From assembly GCA_947396885.1 (NCBI GenBank), contig OX377202.1, positions 57,376,034 through 57,440,033 of the forward strand: 64,000 bases of DNA. The letters are read 5' to 3'. Each line of letters starts with the position of its first letter. The stretch's first letter is position 1. Positions 34,780 to 46,420 of this stretch are shown here, piece by piece. The stretch is from Heligmosomoides polygyrus polygyrus (taxonomy: Eukaryota > Nematoda > Chromadorea > Rhabditida > Heligmosomidae). Under the pieces are notes generated by a model. That model was given only the letters and a program-made list of their open reading frames with translations, was not told the DNA's origin and did not search any database. The translations under genes were made by a program, and so were the position numbers.

Positions 34780-35278
34780 AAAAAATCGATTTTTCTGAAA
34801 TTGGTCGAGAATGACCATTTTTTCGAGTTTCTGAAATTGGTTGAGAGTGAGAGCTCAAATACGGGTGAGTGAGGGCGGAAGAATCTTCACCGCTGTCCTC
34901 CGCAGCTTTAAATAGCAGCTGGGACTAAGGCAGGTTAGGCAACTGGAAAGTTATGGGCACTTCATCGTAAAGCACCTTGACTGATTTGCTAGCTTACGAA
35001 TTCGTAGGCCGCTAGCTGATCGCGTATTCCTACAGTGGTCGACTGAAATCGGAAAAAATCGTGTTGCACAAGGTTTACCTGTACATTCGCACCGCTGTAA
35101 CTTTGTACAATCACACGTTACGGTGCTGTGTTTCAGTGCACCTATTGATCTCTATACTGCCTACAAAATCCACAAGTTCCGTCGAAAAGATTCAAATGTG
35201 ACAGAATTATTGCGCTCAGAACACGCCCGCGTCGCAATTTGCGAGCTGTCGCGCCCAGTAGATTGATAGGTTCGATCT
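34780..35278 (-). repeat. LIR1 loop sequence shared with LIR4
   Basis: Inverted homologue of 50880-51340 in LIR4 (for example TCGGAAAAAATCGTG, TACAAAATCCACAAGTTCC, TGCGCTCAGAACACGC). It continues at 36854-37030, interrupted by the Tc3-like element. LIR1 and LIR4 therefore share internal as well as terminal sequence. Confidence 0.65.
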
Positions 35279-35280
35279 TA

Positions 35281-36851
35281 TACACCCCGGTGCAAATTTA
35301 TAGGTTTACCCCCCCCCCCCCCCGATTTGTCCATTAGTACACAAAGAACCCGCTGCTGATGCTCAATGATGTTACCGTCGTATTCCTCACTATCGAAAAC
35401 CATTATAGAACAATTATAAGCAGCATATCTTATCAGTGCTGGATGTCACGAACTTTTATAGAAGAAGTACAGAATAGATGCCGGTGCAAAACATAGGTTC
35501 ACTTTATAAAAAACCTGATTAACCACAAAAGTACCTATAAACAAAGTAAGGTTAGTACTTCATCACATCACCTGTGCTGTAAACAACATCGAGAATTCTG
35601 TTTGGCATACTACTGATAAGGTTACCAATAGCAGTTTGCTCTACATTGGTCCGTGCATCAAGTATGGCATTCTTAAAAAAACAACAACAAAAAAACCGAA
35701 GTGTAAATGGTTTCATTTTTGTACAGTTTGTGTAGAAGAATGCCCTACTAGTTTTCTATCGGGCTGAGGTCTGGAGAACCACTGGGCCATTCTGTCCTTT
35801 CTGATGGAGTTAAGCCAATCTGTAGTTGACTGTGATATGTGAATGGATGCAATGTCTTTCTGGAAAATAAGGTTATGCTTACGAAATCTTCTGAAATCTG
35901 GCAGAAGGTAATCCCCGAGCAATTTCTGGTAGTCTTCACTGTTCATCCTACAAGAGACGAACTCCAAGACGACAAGCTCGTGTCTAGAAAATGCAGCGCA
36001 AACCATAAGACTTCTACCGCCGAAGTTGCGCCTGAAGATTACTCGCTCCTCTTTCGTCAGATCTCTCCAGTAGTGTATGTATCTATCGGGTCCATCAAGA
36101 TTCTCTTTTCGTCGGAGAATACCAATTAGTGTTCATTTGCCCACGTGCGAACTTGAGCCTGGCGGCCTTGTGGCAATCTGTCAAACGGGGGAGACGCTTC
36201 ATAACTTGATGAGCAATGTGCATACTGCGATTCAAGCTTCGTAGTGGTGTTCATTTCGACACAGGGAGGTCTAGATGACGTTGGAGGTTCTCCGCGGACT
36301 GGGTGCTGTTGGAAGGCGTCCGGAGCAACACGGTCTCATCTCTTGCAGACAGCTTCCTTGGACGGTCAGCTTTCGATTTCCGCCTGCACGCTCCCGTGTC
36401 CTTCAGATAGCGATTGATGCAGTTCAACGAACTCCCTAGTTGAGCTGCGGTTTTCCTGTTTGAAGGGCCGGCCGCATGGAGAGCGTTGGCTTGAGCTTGC
36501 TCACATGTAGAAAGCTTGGGGTTCTTTGCCATTGTATCGATTGATAGCAGTGATGCTTTCTGTTACATTATTGACCTATTTATACCGAGTTTTTCGAGGC
36601 AAAATGGTGAACGTGGGAAATTTCCTATATTTTGAAGTGAACCTACATTTTGCACCGGCCTCTATTTGGTACTTCTTCAATAAAGCGGTTTGTGGTAGCC
36701 AGCACTGATAAGACATGTTGCTTATATTTCTTCTTAAAAAGTTTTCTATAATGAGGAATACGATTGTAACATCATTGAACCTCGGCAGGCGGTTCTTCGG
36801 GTGCTAATGGACAAATCGGGGGGTGAACCTATAATTTTGCACCGGGGTGTA
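35281..36851 (-). mobile_element. Tc3-like element with double (IR/DR-type) repeats
   Basis: 1571 bp flanked by TA (35279-35280, 36852-36853). Terminal repeats ~250 bp long start TACACCCCGGTGCAAA. A second, inner copy of the CCGGTGCAAAA-ATAGGTTCA core lies ~200 bp inside each end (35481-35503; complement 36635-36658), the IR/DR layout of Tc3 and related elements with two transposase-binding sites per end. It is inserted at TTCGATC(TTA)TA in the LIR1 loop; the uninterrupted version of the site survives at 36984-37016. Confidence 0.85.
35740..36532 (-). pseudogene. Tc3-like transposase, frameshifted
   Basis: DD34E-class transposase in at least three frames. The N-terminal part (36532-36251) starts MAKNPKLSTCEQAQANALHA with a helix-turn-helix (RKTAAQLGSSLNCINRYLK) and a basic GRPRK-like segment (DRPRKLS). 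The middle (about 36110-36010) contains remnants of FSDEKR and DGPDRYIHYW and then NFGG. The C-terminal part (36006-35713) has MVCAAFS, MNSEDYQKLL, FQKDIASIHISQ (second Asp) and SPD/PIEN around 35765. These correspond in order to the Tc3 transposase motifs. Frameshifts and changes (FQKDIAS for FQQDNA) indicate an inactive copy. Confidence 0.82.
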
Positions 36852-38274
36852 TACGTTGTGCACAGCGCACTCAAAAGTTCTGCCGGGACAGAATACAGCA
36901 ATTCCTGAGTAGGGTGGCTGAGATTTTCCCATAAAACTCCTTAAATGCTCATCCTACAAGCTGTCACCCCTCTATTGATAAGTTCGATCCTATATGCATT
37001 GTGCACGGCGCACTCTCAGAGGATTAGCAGCATGACAGAACACTACGCTATGCTTGAGATACTCCGAGAACATACAAGTCTTGGAATATAAGCTTGTCCA
37101 TTGGAAAAGGTCTGCCCCAGTCATTTTTGACCACCCACTTCGAAAATGCGGTTGTTTGGCGAAGCTGTATACAGTACCGCCGCTAAACATTCAACCAAAC
37201 GACGTTTGCGACGCAAAAACGCGTTTTTTGCGTCGCATCATGATAACTTTGTTCAAAATAAAGGCTTTCTCACCAAAATTTACAATGGCTCCTAGCATCA
37301 TCCTACCTACCAATGGGCATGCAACCGCCATTAAAAAGTGGATGGAAGCCTGAAAACCAATGCCGCAATTAAGGAGAGTACTAATTGCTGTGACCCGACC
37401 CAGCACTGTCGCCGAGTCTCGCTTAATTATGTCCCCAGGCGCAAATAGTGCTGCCCAGTTGAATTTTAAAATTTTTAAACCTAATTAAATTGTATTTTCT
37501 TGCTGTTTATGACCTTCTCCTGGCTGCGACAATTCATTTGGTACCAAATTTGGCAGGAAAATGTCTGCAGCTGCTTCAACTGATTTTGTTTATTTCAGCG
37601 GAAGCATCCTCAGTTTAAACCTGTTAGTGTAGCTTGCAATCTACTCATCTTTAAGGAGGGAAAATGACATAGAAAATTTACGTTTCGAGCTCACTTTGGG
37701 CATTTGTGTGTTGGTTGCAATTCGTCAAAACTGCAAGTGAACCTTGGTAAAGAGCACTCCTTGTCGCCGATTTTGGCTGCGAATATCTATGTCCTAAGAA
37801 AATGAGTTTGTCCAAAAATTTGTTGGCTAACCGCACGCAGTGTAGAGACTCCAAGTATCAAATATCGAGAAGCCAGGTAAGCAGATGCCCGAATTTCAGC
37901 TGGTTAAAGTGAAGACTTCTTTCAAAAGTGCGGCTGAGCTTCTACAGCGTTTCATGCTCAGTCTTTGCAGAATGAATGCTGGGAAGCCCAGAATTCATAT
38001 TAAGTATTTTTCCGCTCAAAATTTTCAACCAGTCCAGACGCCAATATTTTGACGCACCAGATCGAGCGTCGACGTAGGGGTCTTCTTCGACCATAATTGC
38101 ACTGACCTGACATGCCCTACAGAGACATTGCACTCGGCTGCATGACCAACGAATCCCTCACTTCTCTTTCTCCTAATTACGGGCCTGTTCTACCTTATGC
38201 AGCTCACCAATATCGATCCATGCTGCCAAATCTTGAAGACCTTTTGGGTTTTCCGGATTGCGTACATCATATTA

Positions 38275-39306
38275 GGTTGTCCGGGAAGTTCTCAGCGTTT
38301 TCGCATTTTAAGTGTTTCACTGTAATCTAACATAACTTTCTCAAATCTTATCGGATTTAGTCGAAGTAAGCACCGCTCGAGTCAGCACACTTTTGCCAAC
38401 GGGGAACAAATCGACTTATTCCATCGACGAAAGAATTAGATGGTCGAGTTTCGATAAAATTCACGAAGGCTGTTTTGGCTTGGTGTTAACTGGTGAAGGT
38501 TTTAACAGTGAGAAAGTTCTGAAAATGTTTGAAAAAACGGCAGTCCGTTGGTGAGAAGCCTGGAGAATATGACGGGTGAGGCAGAATTTCAACCCTTAGC
38601 TCGTTTAATGTTCATGTGGTGATTTGCGAAACGTGTGACGGGTGCTATCGTGCAAAAGAATCGGGCCTCTTCTGCTGACCAATGCTAGCTGAAGTAGATG
38701 CAATTTTCGGTGAATTTTGTCGAATTCCTTACAGTGGGACTTTGCTGTGATCGTTTAGCCTAGCACCGAAAAGTTGTACACCAGCCGCTGACCACCACAC
38801 AGTGACCATTACCTCTTTTGGTGGAGATTCGCCTTCGGAAAATGCCTAGGGGGTTCATTGGCGTGCAACCACCTTCCAAAGACGTATCAAAGCATCTGCA
38901 ACAGCAGTTTTACTCACGTCTAGCTCTTCCGCGATACCGCGAACTGTTTGGGATGGTTCGGCTTCCACCAATTCCTTCAACTCGTCGTCCAGGATTGCTC
39001 TAGATCGACCGCTACGGGATCATCTTCGAGGATGAAATCTCCAGTCCGGATTTTACTGAAGCACTGGCGCACAGTCCTTCTCCAACTCTATTAGGCCCCA
39101 CACTTGATCGATATGTCGAGCTGTCTCGGCTGCGGATTGTCCCAGTTTGAAGTTGAAATAAAATATCGCTCGGAATTGCTCTTTCGACATACTCCAATAA
39201 GCCCTTCAAGAACAGAAATATAATGCGCAATACAGGTTGAATTTTTACTTGATAATAGACGAATGAAAGACAGCAACGCAAAACGTTGAGAATTTTCCGG
39301 ACAACC
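38275..39306 (-). mobile_element. mariner, internally deleted
   Basis: 1032 bp between TA (38273-38274) and TA (39307-39308). Ends are GGTTGTCCGGGAAGTTCTCA and its near complement. It lies in the LIR2 loop. It is shorter than a full mariner (~1.28 kb), so part of the transposase is missing. Confidence 0.82.
38480..39190 (-). pseudogene. mariner transposase relic, Hsmar1/bandit-like type
   Basis: Starts MSKEQFRAIFYFNFKLGQSA (39190), then the VRGIAEELDVSKT-like DNA-binding part. After a deletion come MVTVWWSAAGVQLFG (about 38800) and LHDSTRH (second Asp kept, HDN changed to HDS), and HPSYSPGFSPTDCRFFKH (third Asp kept). WWSAAG and the HPPYSPDLSPTDYHFF pattern are typical of the cecropia/Hsmar1 branch, to which the hookworm element bandit has been assigned; this is a family-level memory and not a search result. 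Several stops make it inactive. Confidence 0.78.
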
Positions 39307-39651
39307 TAATAACATGAGTTTGTTGGCTGAAAATTTTGGTACGATTTCTTTCATGCTTTCATTCACTTACCCAAAAACTGAACATTTCGTTTGAAGTTTT
39401 ATAAAATTCTCATTTTTTTGTAGAAAATAATGGTTGATATCCTGTTTTAAAGAGCAGAACAGCGGCAGTTTTAGTGCCAAAAAGGGATTGCGCCATGCAA
39501 TTGTCCAAGACTTCGCTGTTTTTATTCGATTGATAGCAAAATTGCTGTTTGCGTAGAGTTTTACGCCTCTTAACAACATAACAAAGAAAATTGTGAAAAA
39601 AAACACATATTCTCACCTTGGTACTTCATGTAAGCAGCGTTCTCACTGTTA

Positions 39652-40529
39652 GGGGGGGGGAAGCAAAAGTAATGAGACAAAATGAAAAAAAATCTTTATC
39701 TCTCTATAACTCAATTACAAATCAACGATGCTGAGGAGTATGTATGCCATCGATCAGCCAACTTCCTGATCCCATCCTTCCAGAACTGCTTAGGCCTGGT
39801 GCTGATCCACTGCTCGTTATGGTTGTCGAGGTCTGCTTGGGTCCTTGTGTTCCTTCCGACCATGAAGTCCCGTACGCCCTAGAAGTAGTGGTAGCTGCAT
39901 GGAGAAATGTCCGGCGAATACGGTGGGTGAAGCATGTGAACCTAGCCCAGCTAGGCAAGCTTATCCATGGTCATTTGATCCCGATGGGGTGCGGCGTTGT
40001 CAAAGAGGAGGACCTTCTTGACGCGCTGCGAGTGAATAAGTTCGAGTCGCAGGTCCATCTCTTCTATTTCGTTTACCATGGCCTTGGAGTCCATCGTCGT
40101 GTTTTTGGTAAACAGCTTCCAGTATACCGACCCATGGGCGCAGACCCAAATGCTCTGAAGGTGCTTCTCGCCGTGAATATCTCGCCGAACGAAGGTCGAT
40201 AACGGGTCAACAGGCCTCACCCAGACTGGCTGCTTGGCAGGGCTAAGGTAGAAGACGTACTTCTCATCCTGCTTTAAGATTGAGCCCAAGCTGCTCGGGG
40301 TTGAGAATCGGGAGAGATTTGCGCGACACAGGTCGACTCGTCAGGCTGGGGTTTCGGCATGAGACAGACTGCGTTTTGGCATGCTTCTGGAAAGGGCGGA
40401 AGTGGTAACTTCTCAGGTGGCCTTCAGTAGATAGCATACAAACATGCAAATACGATAAGCACGAAACCAGACTGCAGTCACGAGATATATGGGCACGGCA
40501 TGGAGAGTCTCATTACTTTTGGTCCCCCC
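39652..40529 (-). mobile_element. mariner-like element with G-run ends
   Basis: 878 bp between TA (39650-39651) and TA (40530-40531). Inverted ends are a G-run followed by AAAAGTAATGAGAC. The 5' part of the transposase gene is deleted. It is inserted in the 21-bp-repeat element. Confidence 0.82.
39726..40289 (-). pseudogene. mariner-like transposase, C-terminal half, frameshifted
   Basis: The catalytic half only. DEKYVFYLS (first acidic pair region), WVRPVDP, VRRDIHGEKHLQSIWV, GSVYWKLFTKNTT, and LLFDNAAPHRDQMTMDKLA (second Asp), then after a frameshift near 39950 HPPYSPDISPCSYHYF and KQFWKDGI-KLADRW. In the third position PCSYH stands where PSDYH is usual, so the third catalytic Asp is apparently replaced by Ser. 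The IHGEKHLQS/WVC motifs set it apart from the other two mariners here: three lineages are present. Confidence 0.8.
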
Positions 40530-42744
40530 TAATACAATTCAAATAAAATTCGGGGTGAGCTTTCCAAGTGCAGGGCGCAATCTGCTCTTTGATGCACTAA
40601 ATGATTGCTACCTTGCTGCGCTTTAAGACAAAAGTTAGTTTATTATTTTTTCTAAAGAAATAAAACTTGAGTAAAGTTAATACACTCGTTCGGGCAGCTG
40701 AACCTAAAAAAAATTCAAGAAAATTAAACCAAATTTTCCTTGGAGAAAAAATTATTCTACCCTTCTTGAAGTTGTATTGTTTGTATTTTAACCTGTAAGA
40801 AGCTCGTTTCAATTTGAAAGATGTTTAATTCCAATTTAATTCGAAACGTGTCCAGCTCGACGTGAAAATGATAAATACATATTTTACATTGCGGCTAGGC
40901 ACGCAATTTTGAGAATTATAGAATCTCTGTGATCTCCGCAATCCGGAAAACCCAAAAGGTCCTCAAGATTTGGCAGCATGGATCGATATTGGTGAGCTGC
41001 ATAAGGTCGAACAGGCCCGTAATTAGGAGAAAGAGAAGTGAGGGATTCGTTGGTCATGCAGCCGAGTGCAATGTCTCTGTAGGGCATGTCAGGTCAGTGC
41101 AATTATGGTCGAAGAAGACCCCTACGTCGACGCTCGATCTGGTGCGTCAAAATATTGGCGTCTGGACTGGTTGAAAATTTTGAGCGGAAAAATACTTAAT
41201 ATGAATTCTGGGCTTCCCAGCATTCATTCTGCAAAGACTGAGCATGAAACGCTGTAGAAGCTCAGCCGCACTTTTGAAAGAAGTCTTCACTTTAACCAGC
41301 TGAAATTCGGGCATCTGCTTACCTGGCTTCTCGATATTTGATACTTGGAGTCTCTACACTGCGTGCGGTTAGCCAACAAATTTTTGGACAAACTCATTTT
41401 CTTAGGACATAGATATTCGCAGCCAAAATCGGCGACAAGGAGTGCTCTTTACCAAGGTTCACTTGCAGTTTTGCCGAATTGCAACCAACACACAAATGCC
41501 CAAAGTGAGCTCGAAACGTAAATTTTCTATGTCATTTTCCCTCCTTAAAGATGAGTAGATTGCAAGCTACACTAACAGGTTTAAACTGAGGATGCTTCCG
41601 CTGAAATAAACAAAATCAGTTGAAGCAGCTGCAGACATTTTCCTGCCAAATTTGGTACCAAATGAATTGTCGCAGCCAGGAGAAGGTCATAAACAGCAAG
41701 AAAATACAATTTAATTAGGTTTAAAAATTTTAAAATTCAACTGGGCAGCACTATTTGCGCCTGGGGACATAATTAAGCGAGACTCGGCGACAGTGCTGGG
41801 TCGGGTCACAGCAATTAGTACTCTCCTTAATTGCGGCATTGGTTTTCAGGCTTCTATCCACTTTTTAATGGCGGTTGCATGCCCATTGGTAGGTAGGATG
41901 ATGCTAGGAGCCTTTGTAAATTTTGGTGAGAAAGCCTTTATTTTGAACAAAGTTATCATGATGCGACGCAAAAAACGCGTTTTTGCGTCGCAAACGTCGT
42001 TTGGTTGAATGTTTAGCGGCGGTACTGTATATGCTTGCGTAAATCTTGAAGTGACGAATCGAAAAGCTCCGAACGTTTCTTTAAAAACCTCAAATTAGAG
42101 GAATTGTGAGCACGCATCGGTTCTCGACGGTTTCTGACAACTCGTCCGTGGCGGAGAGTCGTTGGATACACCGCCCTAAAAAAGGGGCGGGGCGAGAGGC
42201 GTGCCGAGGACAAGATGTCCGGGTTCCTGCCTTCACATGTAGGCATCGCATTTCTAATCACTTAGCTTGGCCCTGCATCTCTATCCTGAACTGATTTCGT
42301 TCTTGAGATAAGAGTCAGAACCTTGTTCACCATATTTGGAGCAAAATAGATCCCCGAGATGCGCTATCCAATCGTCCCTTATCAGTTGATAGCTTTTTGG
42401 ACGACGTCACGCCAATTAAAGACGGCTTCGAGCGCAGCAAACTTGTCCAAATAGAGCGGCGCGGGCAGGGCGGGAAGTGGGCGGCGGGCAGCACGGTGTA
42501 CCGAATGACTGCCCCCCTCGTCCGTAACCGCCTTTCGCAATGGAGCGCAAGTTTTCAAATTCGAACATTTTCATGGCTCCATATGAAAAGGGTATACCAA
42601 ACGATAGAACTCAACCTTCTGAGCTCAAATATATCGTTAGTTTTTGAAATGAATGAATCTTAGGCGAGTTATATCAAAAAGTCGCAAAAACCGCAAAGTC
42701 GTGGTTTTTGCGGCATCTATTTAAAAGACGCGTCCGGTACTGTA

Positions 42745-43039
42745 CGCCGCTTAACGTACGATAGCTATGGGAAGAAGTATGCGTGTTCGTTGTTCATGAC
42801 GTCAATGAATGTTCACAGAACAGATGTAATTCTTCTGTGCAGTGAAGCATTTCGGTAATTTGATCGGCGCCTTTGGGTGAACTTGGAAATCGTTCCCCAA
42901 CCTCTTACCTCCTCATACCTGAACTGTAGCCTATCGTGATCGAACTAGGCTTGGAAGCGGATATCATATACTGAACGATGCCCAAACAGTCCACTTGGGT
43001 GAAATTTGGGCGAACTTACTTATCCCGACCACATCACAC
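42745..43039. other. no recognisable feature
   Basis: Short stretch between LIR1 and the next inverted repeat. Nothing recognised. Confidence 0.4.
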
Positions 43040-46000
43040 CCCCATGAAAGGTTTCCAACTCAAGGTGAGCTTTTGCGATGCATTTTGTCAGGATGGAGGA
43101 CCCTGTGAGCGGAGCCCAGAACCACAGTTAGTTCTTGCTGAACGCTTTTTTTGAAGGCCTGAAAAGGAGGTCTGAAAGCGTGCGCGCAACTACCATCAAC
43201 CTCTACGACAATCCACAAGGTGTGCCTCGGCGGCGCAGTTGGTAGGAGGGACGCCTCTTAGGAGCACATCGGAGAGGATTTATTTCCGAGTCCGCGTAGT
43301 GCCGAAATCTTCGCACATATTAGATTGTTGTTGTTACGCTTTCTCATGCTCGCAGGAGTCAATTTTAGACCAATAATGCTTACAGCAAACCAAGTCTGTC
43401 TATTTGCGCCATCATAAGTGCTAGTTTTTCAACAATGCCTATCTGCACCACCACCATATCATACAATATCACCAATGATACCGTAAATGCACACAATTAC
43501 GCGTACCTTAGATTGAATATTATGAAGTGGGCTAAAAATGTCGTTCTCACGTGAACGTGTTATTGGCCGATTGATTTCCATTTTCACACCGGATTTCACT
43601 TCCCCGACAAGGAGAGAGATTGCGGGTGCGGACGCCACAAAAAGACTCCTCCTGAACGCCATATATGGCGATATCGACTGTGAAGAAGAAGAGTCGGTTC
43701 AGGTTAGAGGAAGTGTAATGAAAATGGGACCTTTCTATGTCTGTCATACGCGTGGAATGTTACATCGATGCTCACCCAGGACCCTCCTCTGCACCACGGA
43801 TTACGCGTTCAACGAAGAAGGCGTGGTCATTCCTTGTTAGGGAGAAGATTGTTCCTCACTGGCTTTTGAAAGATGTTTTTGGTGTGACATGCGCTTGTTT
43901 TACTTGTTTCATAGATTTGTACCATAGCCGCTGACCAAAAGGGAAGACAAGACAGAGCTTTTTATTTCCAGAGAAATGATATGGTGCAGATAGGCATTGC
44001 CGGAAAACTAGCACACATGAAGGCGCAAATAGACAGTCTTGGTTTGTTGTAAGCATTGATGGTCTAAAGTTGACTCCTGCGAGCATGAGAAAGTGTAATA
44101 ACAACAAATTATACAAAAATTTTGGCAGTACGCGGACTCGAACTTAAAACCCCTCCGGTATGTTCCTATGAAGCGTCCCTCCACCAAATGCGCCGCCGAG
44201 GCATACGTCGTGGGGTTGTCGTATGGGTTGATGATAGTTGCGCGCACGCTTTCAGGCCTCCTTTTCAGGTCTTTAAAAAGGCGTTCAGCAAAAACTCACT
44301 GTAACTATGAACTCCGCCCATATACAATACCTCTCAAATTCTTTGCAAAAAAGACGCTTTGCGACGGACTAATTCGTCACAAAGCGTCGCATTCCCATAA
44401 CTCTTTTCAAATTATTTGTTTTAAATCTAATTAAAACCATTAGAAGCCCTGTCTCATTTTCTATCCAGCGATCTAAACATCATCTGAAACGATTGTACAG
44501 TGACCTAGTTATGAAGCTTTTGCTTCCTCGGCTCCGTTACTTGATTTACAACCCCTCCGAGATCGCCAGTGGCATGTCCTCAAGGCTTTTCGTTGACGAG
44601 GTTCATCAAAACTCAGAAATCCTCTATTTCTTTAGCAGATCTGTATTTGTTACGCATGTTACGTGTCATGGTGGTACTAGATAGTGCCAAGTTTGAATAA
44701 CATAGGCCCGATTTCAGATAAACGCAAACGCGCGGAAACCTAAGATTCAGATAAGAATGACCAAATTAGTAGCCTGCTACAGAAGACAGTATTCTACTAT
44801 TCCATTGTCGAAACGATGGTCTTTATAAAAGGTGCAAAAAGCCTTTGAGAAATAAACAGAAATGACTAAATTTTCTTTTTTTCCAACAAGGGATCGGTCC
44901 AATCTCAATATGCGGCGTAGGATTTCTCCTATCTTTGAACTTCGGTTGCTCCCGAACAGGACAAGTACGAAAGCCGTGTTTTTTGGTCTATAGTAGACCA
45001 CAAGCACATTCGAATCAAGGAAGAACGAAAAAATTTTGGCCGTTCAAAGTAGATTTCTATGCGACCAAAGCTTGACGAAAACAACAGAAAATTTCGTTTC
45101 AGTCGTTTACTTCTTTATGGATGAGTTTATTCGAAAAATCAACTGGACAGCATTTCTCAGCTCGTTGCGAGCTTTCCACAGATGTAATATTGTCCGTATT
45201 CAGACTGAAAACCATTTTCACCTCTTCGGCCGCCGAAACAAGATTGGGGCTGCGCTTCGGCCCGAGAGCGGACACGGCGGCGGGCCGCTCGCTGCCCTTG
45301 CGACCTCCCGCGGCACTCCACATGTCGTATATCGCCTATGTACAGTATTCACACTTCCTGTAGAGTGCCGCGGGAGGTCGCAAGGGCAGCGAGCAGCCCG
45401 CCGCCGTGTCATCTGTCGGGCCGAAGCGCAGTCCCAATCTTGTTTCGGCGGCCGAAGAGTGAAAATGGTTCTCAGTTTGAATACGGACAATATTACATCT
45501 GCGGAAAGCTCGCAACGAGCTGAGAAATGCTGTTCAGTTGATTTTTCGATTAAACTCATCCATAAAGAGGTAAGCGACTGAAACAAAATTTTCTGTTGTC
45601 TTCGTTAAAAGTTGGTCGCATAGAAATCTACTTTGAACGGCCAAAATCTTTTCGATCTTTTTAGATTCGGATGTGCTTGTGGTCTACTGTAGACCACAAA
45701 AAACACGGCTTTGCACTTATCCTGTACAGGTGCAACCGAAGTTCAAAGATAGGAGAAATCCAAGCCGCATATTGAGATTGGACCAATCACTTGTTGGAAA
45801 AAAGAAAATCTAGTCATTTCTGTCTATTTCTCAAAGCCATTTTACACCTTTTATAAGGACCATCGTTCCCGCAATGGAACAGTAGAATACTGTCTTCTGT
45901 AGCAGGCTACTAGTTGGATAATTCTTAACTGAATCTTAGGCTTCCGCGCGTTTGCGTTTATCTGAAATCGAGCCTATGCTATTCAAACTTGGCACTATTT

Positions 46001-46420
46001 AGTACCACAATGACACTTGATGCGTAACAAATACAGATCCGCTGAAACAATGGGGGATTTCTGAGTTTCGATGAACCTCGTCAACGAAAAGCCTTAAGGA
46101 CATGCCACCTGGGGATCTCGAAGGGGTCGTAAATCAAATAACAGAGCCGAGGAAGCAAAAGCTTCATAACTAGGTCACTGTGCAATCGTTTCAGATGATG
46201 TTTAGATCGCTGGATAGAAAATGAGACAGGGCTTCTAATGGTGTTAATTAGATTTAAAAAAAAATAACTTTGTAAAGAGTTATGGCAATGCGACACTTTG
46301 TGACCAATTAATCCGTCGCAAAGCGTCTTTTTGCAGAGAATTTGAGCGGTATTGTAGCTCTATATCCTGCCAGAATGGCATCGCAAAAATTCACCTTGAG
46401 TTGGGGACCTTTCCTTGTAA
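43040..46420. repeat. Inverted repeat with tRNA-like modules, interrupted by LIR3
   Basis: The left arm (about 43055-43465) matches in inverse a right arm made of 43977-44322 plus 46357-46420; LIR3 splits it. Both arms contain a tRNA-like module: GGCGGCGCAGTTGGTAGG (43218-43235) and, downstream, CCGAGTCCGCG (43288-43298); in the right arm, on the minus strand, the matching GGCGCATTTGGTGG and AAGTTCGAGTCCGCG. The middle (43470-43976) has an unrecognised 100-codon ORF (43538-43840) with no domain I know. Outer ends are not clean. Confidence 0.7.
44325..46354. mobile_element. LIR3: near-perfect 1-kb-arm hairpin element
   Basis: 2030 bp, TA on both sides (44323-44324, 46355-46356). Termini are CAATACCTCTCAAATTCT and its complement, with CGCTCAA at the right. 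Arms 44325-45318 and 45363-46354 are about 1 kb and nearly identical, with a loop of only 44 bases (45319-45362). The subterminal hairpin GACGCTTTGCGACG/CGTCACAAAGCGTC is at 44353-44388 and again at the right end. It has no coding capacity. If transcribed it would give a ~1-kb double-stranded RNA. Confidence 0.88.

Larger units (their letters stand above)
39400..40870. mobile_element. 21-bp-repeat DNA element, copy 2, interrupted by a mariner
   Basis: Outside the inserted mariner (39652-40529), both flanks match the element at 887-1810: TTTTAAAGAGCAG, GGGATTGCGCCATGC, TTTTTATTCGATTGATAGCA on the left; TACACTCGTTCGGGCAGCTG and the terminal GTGTCCAGCTCGACGTGAAA on the right. The left terminus is not preserved. 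It lies in the LIR2 loop. Confidence 0.7.
37172..42027. mobile_element. LIR2: long-inverted-repeat element inserted in an arm of LIR1
   Basis: Termini CAGTACCGCCGC (37172) and its complement ending 42027, with TA on both sides. Arms of ~1.09 kb (37172-38262 and 40937-42027) are almost identical: the shadow translations of the arms differ by one residue in 71 and none in 63. The subterminal hairpin is a 13-bp perfect stem, TGCGACGCAAAAA with its complement (37207-37237; 41962-41992). The loop (38263-40936) is filled by later insertions. There is no transposase gene in the arms. Confidence 0.88.
34297..42742. mobile_element. LIR1: outer long-inverted-repeat DNA element
   Basis: Right terminus GGTACTG at 42736-42742 followed by TA. 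Read inward it gives CAGTACCGGACGCG, then a subterminal hairpin, CGCAAAAACC (42683-42692) with GGTTTTTGCG (42703-42712). The left arm (34297-about 34775) is an inverted homologue of a right arm that is split in two, 37030-37169 and 42030-42742, because LIR2 sits in it. The left terminal ~10 bases are lost beside a SINE fragment. The right arm is longer by ~330 bp (about 42160-42500). The loop (34780-37030) contains a Tc3-like element and repeats related to LIR4. No transposase of its own was found. Confidence 0.8.

Noticed and set aside
37942..41257. Identical 63-codon ORFs at 37942-38133 (minus) and 41066-41257 (plus), suggesting a conserved gene pair
   Set aside because: They are the two arms of LIR2. 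Identity comes from the inverted duplication and not from protein constraint.
43538..43840. 100-codon ORF between inverted arms as a transposase
   Set aside because: No DDE or other catalytic motif is visible.
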